Assembly: GCA_035771165.1 (NCBI GenBank)
Contig: JAWNZC010000349.1
Span: 1,809,001 to 1,873,000 of the forward strand
DNA: 64,000 nt
Direction: 5' to 3'
Source: Paragorgia papillata
Lineage: Eukaryota; Cnidaria; Anthozoa; Scleralcyonacea; Coralliidae
Made by a program: the position numbers and the translations under genes. This document shows positions 63,942 to 64,000 of the stretch, piece by piece (position 1 is the first letter of the stretch; the number at the start of each line of letters is the position of its first letter). The notes beneath the pieces are model-generated. The model was not told where the DNA came from. It saw only the letters and a list, made by a program, of their open reading frames with translations, and searched no databases.

Positions 63942-64000
63942 GTAAGTTGTATTGCAATAAATGATTGTTTCTGCAAAGAATTGCTGATGACGGGACATGA

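Overview
The window is eukaryotic, from a metazoan. It has phase-1 split exons, GT-AG introns rich in T before the acceptor, long AT-rich introns full of microsatellites, fold-back DNA elements and non-LTR retrotransposon relics, and chains of calcium-binding EGF modules encoded one per exon. The module type, the many hairpin elements and the TTAGGG-like stretch would fit an early-branching animal such as a cnidarian. That is inference; no gene here fixes the species.

Layout. (1) Positions 1-8.7 kb, + strand: the 3' part of an EGF gene (left gene), 11 EGF exons. Ten of these come from a tandemly amplified cassette of four exon types. Units 1 and 2 are almost identical through exons and introns, and unit 3 is partial. 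(2) Positions 8.7-33.9 kb: about 25 kb with no convincing host gene. It holds an 80-bp minisatellite, a 447-codon C-terminal fragment of an R2-like (restriction-like endonuclease) retrotransposon on the - strand, two decayed CR1/jockey-like reverse transcriptase relics (one per strand), at least a dozen fold-back/MITE-like elements, a 5S-rRNA-like SINE relic, minisatellites and microsatellites. (3) Positions 33.9-64 kb, + strand: the start of a second, very large EGF gene (right gene). One 2.1-kb exon carries a signal peptide and a roughly 690-residue N-terminal region of unrecognised family containing a long internal duplication. It is followed by 35 single-module EGF exons and runs off the right edge.

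Every EGF exon is symmetric (phase 1-1), so exons can be duplicated, lost or shuffled without frameshift. Four exon types of the left cassette match right-gene exons at 41.7, 43.6, 44.4 and 44.6 kb, intron flanks included. The two genes therefore share a recent history of segmental exon amplification. The right protein reads as a secreted, N-glycosylated, calcium-stiffened rod with a novel helical head; the left one as a related EGF rod whose start lies outside the window. A second reading, that all of this is one gene, is phase-compatible and is set out in the findings.
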